NCBI GenBank assembly: GCA_021771675.1
Contig: JAETOP010000003.1
Span: 19,011 to 83,010, forward strand
Length of the DNA: 64,000 bases
Reading direction: 5' to 3'
DNA from: Oscillospiraceae bacterium
Lineage (GTDB): Bacteria; Bacillota_A; Clostridia; Oscillospirales; Oscillospiraceae
This document shows positions 27,756 to 34,871 of the stretch, piece after piece; the stretch's first letter is position 1, and each line of letters begins with the position of its first letter. The position numbers and the translations under genes are program-made. Under the pieces are notes generated by a model. That model was not told where the DNA came from. It saw nothing but the letters and a program-made list of their open reading frames with translations, and searched no databases.

Positions 27756-27946
27756 CAGAGAAATTGCTCTATGGCAACACCGCACAATGGGAGCCTCGGC
27801 TTTCGGCGGATCTTTTTCCCCATCTGTGCAGTTTGAAAAGTGGGAAATACACAAAGTATTCCCGCTCTTTTCAAACTTTCAGCTGGAGCAAAATCCCTCG
27901 CCGAAAGCTCTTGCCCCATTATGCGGTGTTGCCCTATCATTCTCTG
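27756..27946. repeat. 191-bp MITE-like long inverted repeat
   Basis: The whole segment folds on itself. CAGAGAA at the left pairs with TTCTCTG at the right. Inside these, GGCAACACCGCA and TGCGGTGTTGCC pair, then CTTTCGGCG and CGCCGAAAG, then GTTTGAAAAG and CTTTTCAAAC near the centre. It fills the gap between two divergent genes and looks like a non-autonomous element or a large regulatory hairpin. Confidence 0.8.
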
Positions 27947-27987
27947 GGAGAAACACGCATAGAATCCATCAGAATGGAGGGGTGACT

Positions 27988-29145
27988 ATGAAACGTGTAC
28001 TGGCAGCACTGCTGGCCGGGGTGCTGACGGCTTCGCTGCTTCCCCGGCGGGCGTGGGCTGTGAATCTGGATTTGAACGCAAAAAGCGCCCTGCTGATGGA
28101 TGTAGCCACCGGCACGGTGCTCTATGAGAAGGAGTGCCACGAGAAGCTGGCTCCCGCCAGCGTGACCAAGGTGATGACCATGCTGCTGATTATGGAGGCG
28201 GTGGACTCCGGCAGAATTCAGCTCACCGATTCCGTGACCGCCTCGGAGGCCGCCGCTGCCAAGGGGGGCAGCCAGGTTTATCTGAAGGTGGGGGAGACCA
28301 TGCCGGTGTCCGACATGCTGAAATCCATCGCCGTCTCCTCCGCCAACGACTGCGCCTGCGCCATGGCGGAAATGCTCGCAGGAAGCGAATCCGCCTTCGT
28401 GGAGCAGATGAACCGCCGGGCAGAGGAGCTGGGGATGGCGGACACCCATTTTGTCAACTGCACCGGCCTGGATGACAGCCCGGAGGCACAGGAGCACCGA
28501 ACCAGCGCCTATGACATTGCGCTGATGTCCCGGGAGCTGCTGAAAAACCACCCGGACATCAAAAAATACACCACCATCTGGATGGATACGGTGCGAAACG
28601 GCGCGTTCGGCCTGTCCAATACCAACAAGCTCATCCGCTTTTACTCCGGGGCCACGGGACTGAAAACCGGCTTCACCACCGGGGCGGGATACTGCCTGTC
28701 CGCCTCCGCCAAGCGGGAGGGGATGGAGCTGATTGCCGTGGTCATGGGCTGTGAAAGCTCGCAAAAGCGCACCGCCGACTGTAAGGCCCTGCTGGACTAT
28801 GGCTACGCCACCTATTCCGTGGTGCGTCCGGGGCTGAAGGAAGGAAGAACCGTAGCGGTACACCTGGGAAAGCAGTCATCCGTCCCCGTGGAGCTGGTGG
28901 AACGCCGGGAGATTCTGGTGGACAAAGCCAAAAGGACCACCCTCTCCGCCAAGGTGGAGCTGGTGCAGGCAGTTCCGGCCCCGGTGGAAAAGGGCCAGAA
29001 GCTGGGAATCATCAAGGTCTATTCCGATGAGCGGATGTTAATCCAGCTCCCCCTGGTGGCCGGAGCGGCGGTGGAGAAGCTTGGCTTTTTGGATGTGTAC
29101 AAAATGGTCCTCCACCGGGTGGCAGGAAACAAGTCTGAGATATAG
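27988..29145 (+). CDS. dacF: D-alanyl-D-alanine carboxypeptidase (DacF/PBP5-type)
   Basis: A 385-residue serine peptidase of family S11. A signal peptide (MKRVLAALLAGVLTASLLPRRAWA) leads into SALLMDVATGTVLYEKECHEKLAPASVTKVMTM, where S58-x-x-K61 is the nucleophile motif. SSANDCACAMAEML is the SxN motif and LKTGFTTGAGYCL the KTG motif. A C-terminal domain of about 110 residues is the usual membrane-proximal beta domain. It trims the last D-Ala of peptidoglycan stems outside the membrane. Start ATG 27988 follows GGAGGGG. The in-frame opening further upstream crosses the inverted-repeat element and has no ribosome site. Confidence 0.95.
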   Translation: MKRVLAALLAGVLTASLLPRRAWAVNLDLNAKSALLMDVATGTVLYEKECHEKLAPASVTKVMTMLLIMEAVDSGRIQLTDSVTASEAAAAKGGSQVYLKVGETMPVSDMLKSIAVSSANDCACAMAEMLAGSESAFVEQMNRRAEELGMADTHFVNCTGLDDSPEAQEHRTSAYDIALMSRELLKNHPDIKKYTTIWMDTVRNGAFGLSNTNKLIRFYSGATGLKTGFTTGAGYCLSASAKREGMELIAVVMGCESSQKRTADCKALLDYGYATYSVVRPGLKEGRTVAVHLGKQSSVPVELVERREILVDKAKRTTLSAKVELVQAVPAPVEKGQKLGIIKVYSDERMLIQLPLVAGAAVEKLGFLDVYKMVLHRVAGNKSEI

Positions 29146-29366
29146 AATAATGAGTAGTTAGGAATGAGGAATTAGGAATTGACTTAGTCAACAGCCAGTC
29201 AAATTGGTGTTTGACGGGTTGCGGTGCTTCCCATTTGAGCGTAGTAGGGCGTTAACGTTAAAACTACGTTTCCAGATAAGAGTGTTTGTGTTTAAGACGG
29301 GCATCATCGGCAATGAACTGCCACCACATGATCGCAAAAATGAAAAGCTTTAATATTAACGGGCCA
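29146..29366. other. Intergenic region left of the TnpB-CRISPR cassette, no gene seen
   Basis: About 220 bases with a GAATGAGGAATTAGGAATT patch after the dacF stop. I see no supported coding region or terminator. Confidence 0.6.
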
Positions 29367-29470
29367 GTAGGGGAGGCTATTAGCCTCCCGCCTGGTAACG
29401 GATTCTGAGTGTTCCGGTGAATGGAGCCAGGCAAAGGCTTTTGAGCTCATGACCCCCTTGTGCAAAGGGG
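29367..29470 (+). repeat. Left inverted repeat of the TnpB-CRISPR cassette
   Basis: About 104 bases that match, in reverse, 31622-31721. The outer 26 bases (starting GTAGGGGAGGCTATTAGCC) are identical in both ends. Inner blocks CTGAGTG, TGAATGGA, CCAGG and CTTGTG/AAAGGG also correspond. The inner part resembles the flank and end of repeat B at 32.5 and 47.4 kb. Confidence 0.85.
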
Positions 29471-29723
29471 ATTGGTGTGCCAATGGCACACCGGGGGATT
29501 GGCGGTGGGAACCTCGATTCCCGAAAATCCCAATAAGGAGGAAGTGCGTTAAATGGTAGCAGGTTACGGCTTTTGAGGAATCGCTTCCCCCATGGGAAGG
29601 TATTTCCCGACGTACCTGCCATTATTCAACTAATAGCAAAGTGAAGACAATCTAAAAAAGGTTTATCATCTGTCCGATTTATTGGACATAAAATTGTATA
29701 TACTGATAATTGTCAAAAAGAGG
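29471..29723. other. Non-coding DNA between left inverted repeat and nuclease promoter
   Basis: About 250 bases with small palindromes, for example GGTGTGCCAATGGCACACC near 29473-29491 and CCCATGGG near 29590. No gene is seen. It could hold the original left end of a TnpB transposon, but I cannot define one. Confidence 0.5.
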
Positions 29724-29752
29724 ATGACACAGCAAAGCAACTATGATATACT
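29724..29752 (+). promoter_or_regulatory. Putative promoter of the TnpB/Cas12-like gene
   Basis: ATGACA at 29724-29729 and TATACT at 29747-29752 are 17 bases apart, 22 bases before the start codon at 29775. Confidence 0.6.
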
Positions 29753-29774
29753 AGAGCATCAAGGGGGGTACACC

Positions 29775-30530
29775 ATGCACTATGATGAAGTTGAAAATTA
29801 TGCAATGAAATGCAGACTGTATCCCACCAGCGAGCAAAAGAGGGCAATCGATGATGCCTTAACTGCGGTGAGAGTGTTCCACAACTGTCTGGTTTATGAT
29901 ATGTGGAATAATGGTGTAAACCTGATTGAGAAAGTGAAAAAGCGAAAAGACGGTTCGCTTTCTTCGGAACTTGTCCATTTCCCTGATTTAGATAAGGCAA
30001 TGACCAAACAATATAAGGATCTGTTAATTGCTCAACATCCAATTATAAAAAAATGTCCTCAAGCAGCATTAACAACCAATGTGGGGCTCAAGGCAGACTT
30101 GAAGAAGGAATTTGGGAAATATCCGATTGAATACCAGAAACCAACATACTACAATGAGTGGCATACTCGACTTTCCTATAGCTATTCAGAATCCCTTTCT
30201 AAGATTCAACCGACAGATAATCCGAAAATGTTCCGAATCAATCTTGCAATGATTGGAGCGGTGAAGGTAAGAGGATGGAACCCCAAAATCCGATTTGAAA
30301 ATGAACAAGATAATTTTCTGGTTTGGGCTTCTGCAAACAAAAGCAAGACAATCACTGTCACGGTCAGCCGTGATCTTGTTGGGGATTACTTCATCGTTTT
30401 TAAGATCAAGAAATGTCTGAAGCCCTTTGCTGAAAGCCCTGGAACGGAGATTGGCATTGACGTAGGAATAAAGGACATAGCTGTATGCTTGACGGCCAGA
30501 AATTTGAGAACCCAAAAACCAAGAAGCTAG
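29775..30530 (+). CDS. TnpB/Cas12-like RuvC nuclease, N-terminal part (frameshifted gene)
   Basis: First part of a gene that continues in another frame at 30485. ATG 29775 follows a GGGGGG ribosome site by 6 bases. The protein opens HYDEVENYAMKCRLYPTSEQ, the wedge/oligonucleotide-binding start of TnpB and Cas12f-like proteins. A helical insert (about residues 50-130) follows. The first RuvC aspartate is in EIGIDVGIKDIAV. After V237 the frame changes, and the ORF ends 15 codons later. Adding one base near 30488 would give KDIAVCLDGQKFENPK and a single chain of about 453 residues, longer than a typical TnpB of about 400. Base composition is AT-rich against its neighbours. No tnpA is present. 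Confidence 0.85.
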   Translation: MHYDEVENYAMKCRLYPTSEQKRAIDDALTAVRVFHNCLVYDMWNNGVNLIEKVKKRKDGSLSSELVHFPDLDKAMTKQYKDLLIAQHPIIKKCPQAALTTNVGLKADLKKEFGKYPIEYQKPTYYNEWHTRLSYSYSESLSKIQPTDNPKMFRINLAMIGAVKVRGWNPKIRFENEQDNFLVWASANKSKTITVTVSRDLVGDYFIVFKIKKCLKPFAESPGTEIGIDVGIKDIAVCLTARNLRTQKPRS

Positions 30531-31135
30531 AAAAGAAGCATCAGAAAAGATTAAACCGGCAAATGTCCAGAAGATGGGGCCCAAGCAACGAAGAATACAG
30601 AGCGGAGAAAAAGAAAAACGAAGCCCTGCGCAAGGCCCTACTGAATTCAGGTGAGCAGAAAGCAATGGACGGAGTCGCTGAGCCAATAGCCCCCTCCAAA
30701 GGCTATTTGCGGGCAAAGGAGCGGCACGCCAGGCTAAACCGGAAAATCGCAAGAAAACGGGAAGTGTGGAATCATCAGATCAGCCGGAAAATCGTTGAAG
30801 GGAATGGTTTGATTGCGGTGGAAACGCTGAATGTGTCCGGAATGGTGCGCAACAAACATTTGAGCTATGCCCTGACGGATGCCGCATTTGGTTCACTTTT
30901 GACCGAAATCAAGTATAAATCAGCTTGGCATGGACGAGATGTTCGAGAAATAGGAAAATGGACGCCGTCCAGTAAACGGTGCTCTCACTGCGGCTACATA
31001 TACAACAGCGCAGATCAATACCAGCTTAGACCATGGGCTCTTTCCATCCGCTCCTGGAATTGCCCGATATGCGGAGAAAAACACGATAGAGATATTAACG
31101 CCGCAAAAAACATTTTGTTTTTTGCAAAACAGTAG
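30485..31135 (+). CDS. TnpB/Cas12-like RuvC nuclease, C-terminal part (frameshifted gene)
   Basis: The -1 frame from 30485 completes the protein. LDGQKFENPKTKKLEKKHQK continues the RuvC-I strand, and a charged helical bridge follows. The catalytic glutamate is in GLIAVETLNVSGM, the zinc finger is formed by KRCSHCG and WNCPICG, and the last aspartate is in KHDRDINAAKNI. All three RuvC acidic residues therefore survive across the two frames. A 50-residue insert (GPSNEEY to GYLRAKERHA) between RuvC-I and RuvC-II is longer than in standard TnpB. I see no slippery heptamer, so this is more likely a one-base deletion or sequence error than programmed shifting. The CRISPR-like array begins 230 bases downstream. 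Confidence 0.85.
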   Translation: MLDGQKFENPKTKKLEKKHQKRLNRQMSRRWGPSNEEYRAEKKKNEALRKALLNSGEQKAMDGVAEPIAPSKGYLRAKERHARLNRKIARKREVWNHQISRKIVEGNGLIAVETLNVSGMVRNKHLSYALTDAAFGSLLTEIKYKSAWHGRDVREIGKWTPSSKRCSHCGYIYNSADQYQLRPWALSIRSWNCPICGEKHDRDINAAKNILFFAKQ

Positions 31136-31365
31136 CAGAGTAATTTCCGATACCCAAAAGGGATGGAGGCGCAACCTGTCCCTGGTGCGAAGTGCAAGCA
31201 AGCAAAAATTGTAAGCCGCTCCGCACTGAATAAGGTGTATGAATCTGGTAGTGTTAAACCCGCCGCTGCGAGTTTACACAAGGTAGGAATTGCATACATC
31301 ATCATTTTACGAATATTTTGTGTGAATTGAATAAAAAGTGCTACAATCATTTGTGGTTTCTTACC
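31136..31365 (+). ncRNA. Candidate guide-scaffold / tracrRNA region between nuclease and array
   Basis: No ORF is supported here. TnpB genes are normally followed directly by the omega-RNA scaffold. This stretch also holds two 8-base matches to the complement of the array repeat: GAATTGCA at 31287-31294 and GTGAATTG at 31322-31329, which could pair with the TGCAATTC and CAATTCAC parts of the repeat. That would suit a tracrRNA-like anti-repeat. The second match overlaps a putative promoter. Inference only; no RNA data. Confidence 0.4.
31318..31347 (+). promoter_or_regulatory. Putative promoter of the CRISPR-like array
   Basis: TTGTGT at 31318-31323 and TACAAT at 31342-31347 are 18 bases apart, and the -10 is extended (TGCTACAAT). 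Transcription would begin about 10 bases before the first repeat. Confidence 0.55.
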
Positions 31366-31531
31366 GTTGCAATTCACGCAGTAGTATGAATTGCGAGTTC
31401 TGGTTGCGACCCACAAGGGTCTCAGGCTGAATGTTGCAATTCACGCAGTAGTATGAATTGCGAGGTCTTCAGACATTCCGGACACGGCAGACACATATTG
31501 TTGCAATTCACGCAGTAGTATGAATTGTGAG
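31366..31531 (+). CRISPR. CRISPR-like array: three 32-base repeats, two 35-base spacers
   Basis: Repeats lie at 31366-31397, 31433-31464 and 31500-31531, an exact 67-base period. The first two are identical. The third differs by one base near its 3' end (GTGAG for GCGAG), as in a terminal repeat, which puts the leader on the nuclease side. The repeat begins GTTGCAATTCACGCAGTAGT and contains the dyad GCAATTCA/TGAATTGC, able to form an 8-bp stem. The spacers (31398-31432 and 31465-31499) are unrelated to each other and of equal length. No cas1 or cas2 is nearby. Confidence 0.8.
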
Positions 31532-31621
31532 TTTACGGTGTACAACTGGATTGACGACTGCAGGGGTTTAGTTATCAGTATTAGTAAGCAAGTTGAAATT
31601 TGGTGCACAGGTGCGTGACAG

Positions 31622-31721
31622 CTCCCTTTACACAAGAGCCTACCTCAAAAAACACAACCTGGTTCCATTCAACGAAGCACTCAGTTATTTCACCTGGCGG
31701 GAGGCTAATAGCCTCCCCTAC
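31622..31721 (-). repeat. Right inverted repeat of the TnpB-CRISPR cassette
   Basis: Reverse counterpart of 29367-29470. The outer 26 bases (31696-31721) are an exact reverse complement of the left end. CACTCAG, TCCATTCA and CCTTTACACAAGAG correspond to the inner blocks. The innermost part is a decayed end of repeat B (compare GACAGCTCCCCTTACACAGG at 47581). Confidence 0.85.
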
Positions 31722-31752
31722 GGAGTAGCCGAAGGTGCCCACCATTCAATAT

Positions 31753-31842
31753 TCTGCCAAGAAAACGTTACCGGGCGGGTTAGGGCAAAATCGATTACCG
31801 ACCAGCCCCAGGCGAAATTGTCAGCGGCCACTGGCCGCCGCA
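31753..31842 (-). repeat. Dispersed repeat A copy, reverse
   Basis: Reads AAAACGTTACCGGGCGGGTT then TAGGGCAAAATCG and ends in the palindrome CAGCGGCCACTGGCCGCCG. It is homologous to the copies at 16871 and 47641 and lies just outside the cassette's right end, in the same order (B end, then A) as in the 47-kb element. Confidence 0.75.
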
Positions 31843-31906
31843 ACAGCGGGTTGCTTGCATTTTTCATCAAAAGGGGGTATCATCAGCACAGGAGGTGTGA
31901 TTCCAC

Positions 31907-32353
31907 ATGAATACACAAGAAGTGCTTTTGAACCTGAGAACCAATGCCGGACTCTCCCAGGAAGAACTGGCGGAAAAGCTGTACGTGACCCGTCAGGCAG
32001 TCTCCCGCTGGGAGAACGGGGAAACGGTTCCCAACACGGATACTCTGAAACAATTGTCTAAATTCTTTAATGTATCCATCAACACCCTTTTGGGCTCTCC
32101 CCGGAAGCTGGTATGTCAGTGCTGCGGAATGCCCCTGGAGGATTCCCTCATCAGCCGGGAGCCAGACGGCCAGCTGAACGAGGACTACTGCAAGTGGTGC
32201 TATGCCGACGGGGAATATGTCTATCAGAGCATGGATCAGCTCATCGACTTTTGCGTCGGGCACATGGCAAGCGAAAGCTTCCCGCCGGAGCAGGTTCGCA
32301 CCTATTTGGGCGGGCTGCTGCCAAAGCTCAGCTATTGGAAAAAACGGCAATGA
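31907..32353 (+). CDS. XRE-family regulator with C-terminal zinc-ribbon domain
   Basis: A 148-residue two-domain protein. Residues 1-65 are a Cro/C1-type helix-turn-helix (LRTNAGLSQEELAEKLYVTRQAVSRWENG). Residues about 68-148 begin CQCCGMPLED and contain YCKWCYADGEYVY, the four-cysteine pattern of the putative zinc-ribbon domain found in many clostridial proteins, then MDQLIDFCVGHMA. The pairing is common in Firmicutes but the regulated genes are unknown. GGAGGTG stands 9 bases before ATG 31907. It lies 64 bases to the right of a repeat A copy and has no clear link to the cassette. Confidence 0.85.
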   Translation: MNTQEVLLNLRTNAGLSQEELAEKLYVTRQAVSRWENGETVPNTDTLKQLSKFFNVSINTLLGSPRKLVCQCCGMPLEDSLISREPDGQLNEDYCKWCYADGEYVYQSMDQLIDFCVGHMASESFPPEQVRTYLGGLLPKLSYWKKRQ

Positions 32354-32387
32354 TTTTCCCTGGAGCCAATACAAATTTCCCTGCTGT

Positions 32388-32409
32388 CCACTGGGGCAGT
32401 GGGGATTTT
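32388..32409 (+). terminator. Possible terminator after the XRE-zinc-ribbon gene
   Basis: CCACTG-GGG-CAGTGG forms a 6-bp hairpin followed by GGATTTTTG, 35 bases after the stop. The stem is short. Confidence 0.5.
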
Positions 32410-32575
32410 TGATAGAAATAAAATATTTTTGTTTAATAATGGTAAAAAAACGGAAAACCCTTTTCTTTTTCAGCCGGATGTATTATAATGGCAATAACTT
32501 ATAGTTATTATATTATGTGCTGATCGGCTTTGCTTAGCAATTCGTTGAATGGAACGATGCAACGGCTTCTGAGGA

Positions 32576-32769
32576 AGGCTCCCCTGTGTAAGGGGAGCTG
32601 GCAGGTTGTAAGCCGTGACTGAGGGACTGTGCGGTAAAATCTTACGTATTCGCATTCAGTCGGGCGAAAAGGAAATACCTTTCCACATTGGACTTTAAAA
32701 GCGCTTTGCTGCCTGCTGTACAGTCCCTCAGTCAGCTTCGCTGACAGCTCCCCTTACACAGGGGAGCCT
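32576..32769. repeat. MITE-like repeat B
   Basis: A 194-bp element with near-perfect terminal inverted repeats of about 50 bases. It starts AGGCTCCCCTGTGTAAGGGG and GACTGAGGGACTGT, and the reverse is at the right end. A second copy lies inside 47410-47607. A left flank beginning CGTTGAATGGAA (32543) is shared with that copy. It fills the gap before the GNAT gene, and the rest of that gap shows no gene. Confidence 0.85.
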
Positions 32770-32916
32770 TGGGTGCTTCCGCACCAGTGCAACCAACGAG
32801 GAAATGCATAAAATTATAAATTGGCCACTATTCTGCCAGGCTGCTTACTAAAACCGATAAGTACATTCTATTATTATCGGATTTCTTTGACATCGATGAC
32901 GCAAGGAGAAATTACC

Positions 32917-33384
32917 ATGGATATTCGCTTCGCCACGGAAAAGGACATTCCCCAAATGATCGACCTGCTGTGTCAGGTGGGGGAGGTACACCATCAGATA
33001 CGCCCCGATCTGTTCCGTGCCGGCGCGCAGAAATATGACGAGGCAGCTTTGCGGCGGCTTCTGGCTGATGAGTCCCGGCCCATTCTCGCCGGAGTGGTGG
33101 ACGGCAAAATGGTGGGCTATGCCTTCTGCATTCTCCAGGAGACCAAAAACGATCCGGTGCTCCAAGATCGGAGAAGTCTGTACATCGATGATCTGTGCGT
33201 GGATAAAGCGGTTCGGGGAGCCGGGGTGGCCAAGGCCATCTACCAGGGAGTGCTGGACTACGCCCGGCAGATCCACTGCGATGCCGTGACATTGAACGTG
33301 TGGTGCGGCAACGACCGGGCCCTGCGCTTCTATGAAAAATGCGGTCTCAAGCCCCAGAAGATCGGTATGGAGCTACCCTTGTGA
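32917..33384 (+). CDS. GNAT-family N-acetyltransferase
   Basis: A 155-residue acetyltransferase. IRFATEKDIPQMIDLL is the usual opening strand and helix. ILAGVVDGKMVGYAFC and SLYIDDLCVDKAVRGAGVAKAIYQGVLDYA form the acetyl-CoA pyrophosphate loop, and VTLNVWCGNDRALRFYEKCGLKP is the closing motif. The substrate is unknown. I chose ATG 32917, with AAGGAG 8 bases upstream. The gene ends 9 bases before the RNA methyltransferase, so the two are probably cotranscribed. Confidence 0.9.
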   Translation: MDIRFATEKDIPQMIDLLCQVGEVHHQIRPDLFRAGAQKYDEAALRRLLADESRPILAGVVDGKMVGYAFCILQETKNDPVLQDRRSLYIDDLCVDKAVRGAGVAKAIYQGVLDYARQIHCDAVTLNVWCGNDRALRFYEKCGLKPQKIGMELPL

Positions 33385-33393
33385 GGAATGGAT

Positions 33394-34746
33394 ATGCTGG
33401 ACAAACATCAAATCTACGAGACCGTCATCACTGACTACACTGCCCAGGGTCAGGGCATTGCCCATATTGAGGGAATCACTGTTTTTATCCCCAACGCCCT
33501 TGCGGGGGAACGGGTGAATGTCCGCCTTGAGACCCTGCGAAAGACCTGGGCAGCGGGGAGGATTACGGAAATCCTGGAAAAATCTCCCCACCGGGTCAAC
33601 CGGGAGTGCCCCGTGGCCAAGCTCTGCGGCGGCTGTAACTTTTGGCACATGGATTACCAGGAGGAGCTCCGCCTAAAAGCCCAGCGGGTGCAAACCTGCC
33701 TGAACCGTCTGGCGGGAGAGCAGCTTACCCAGATGCCTATCCTCGCCGCTCCCACCTGCTATGGCTACCGGAACAAGGCCCAGTACCCTGTATCCAGCAA
33801 AAAGGGAAGAGCCTACGCTGGTTTCTTCCGGGCGGGAACCCATGACGTGGTGGAAAACAGCCGTTGCCTCATCCTGCCCCGGGAAACGGATTTGGTGAAG
33901 GATACGGTTATAGATTATGTAAACCAATATCACATTTCCACCTATGACGAGGAAAATCACCGGGGGCTTCTGCGGCATATCTACGTCCGCCGGGGAGCGG
34001 TGTCCGGCCAGATTCTGGTGTGCCTGGTGGTGAACGGGGAAGGTCTGCCCCATGCAGAGCAGCTGGTAGAGGAGCTGAAAAAAATTCCGGGCTTTACCAC
34101 CCTGGTGCTCAGTGTGAACACCAGGAAGGGAAACGCCGTTCTGGGGGATAAATTCATCACCCTCTATGGCCCCGGCTTCATTGAGGATACCCTCTGCGGC
34201 CTGAATTTTCGTCTGTCCCCCCGGTCCTTTTACCAGGTGAACCACCACCAGGCCCAGCGGCTCTACCGGGCTGCCATCGACCTGGCGGGCATTACCAAAG
34301 CTGATACGGTGCTGGATTTGTACTGCGGCGTGGGGACCATCACCCTGGCCATGGCCGCCTCCGCCGGAAAGGTTCTGGGGGTGGAGGTGGTTCCCCAGGC
34401 TGTGGAGGATGCCCGGGACAACGCCCGGCGGAACGGCATCCAAAATGCCCAGTTTTTCTGCGGCGATGCAGGTCAGGCTGCTTTGGAGCTGGAAAAGCAG
34501 GGCATCCACCCGGATGTGATTACCGTTGACCCGCCCCGCAAGGGCCTGAACGCCGATACCATCGAAGCCGTCTGCCGTATGTCCCCCCGCCGTCTGGTTT
34601 ACATCTCCTGCGATCCTGCCACCCTGGCCCGGGATGTGGCCCTGTTAAAGGGCCGGGGGTTTCGGCTGCAATCCGCCCAGGCAGCAGACCTCTTCCCAAG
34701 ATGCGCCCACGTGGAAACAATCGCCCTGCTTCAAAAAGGCGGATGA
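33394..34746 (+). CDS. 23S rRNA (uracil-5-)-methyltransferase, RlmD/RumA family
   Basis: A 450-residue enzyme. An N-terminal TRAM domain (ETVITDYTAQGQGIAHIEGITVFIPNALAGE) is followed by CPVAKLCGGC, which with a preceding cysteine would bind a [4Fe-4S] cluster. The SAM domain shows VLDLYCGVGTITLAMA and VDPPRKG, and the catalytic cysteine is in YISCDPATLARD. Such enzymes make m5U in 23S rRNA; TrmA-like tRNA activity cannot be excluded. GAGGA at 33383-33387 lies 6 bases before ATG 33394 but only 1 before ATG 33388, so 33394 is preferred. Confidence 0.92.
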   Translation: MLDKHQIYETVITDYTAQGQGIAHIEGITVFIPNALAGERVNVRLETLRKTWAAGRITEILEKSPHRVNRECPVAKLCGGCNFWHMDYQEELRLKAQRVQTCLNRLAGEQLTQMPILAAPTCYGYRNKAQYPVSSKKGRAYAGFFRAGTHDVVENSRCLILPRETDLVKDTVIDYVNQYHISTYDEENHRGLLRHIYVRRGAVSGQILVCLVVNGEGLPHAEQLVEELKKIPGFTTLVLSVNTRKGNAVLGDKFITLYGPGFIEDTLCGLNFRLSPRSFYQVNHHQAQRLYRAAIDLAGITKADTVLDLYCGVGTITLAMAASAGKVLGVEVVPQAVEDARDNARRNGIQNAQFFCGDAGQAALELEKQGIHPDVITVDPPRKGLNADTIEAVCRMSPRRLVYISCDPATLARDVALLKGRGFRLQSAQAADLFPRCAHVETIALLQKGG

Positions 34747-34871
34747 GGATGGAACCAAGCGGTTCTTGTCCATGCCAGTCTTGTGATGGACTTTACAAGC
34801 CATTGCACAGAAGGCGTAATAGAACGGCTCCTCTTGGAAAAATCAATCAGAAAGTATAGAGGGTTATTGAT

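Noticed and set aside
30475..30500. Programmed -1 frameshifting in the TnpB-like gene
   Set aside because: The overlap has no slippery heptamer or clear downstream structure, and a one-base restoration gives the expected family text, so a mutation or sequence error is simpler.
31592..31606. Possible fourth array repeat (GTTGAAATTTGG)
   Set aside because: It matches only part of the repeat and breaks the 67-base period (92 bases from repeat 3).
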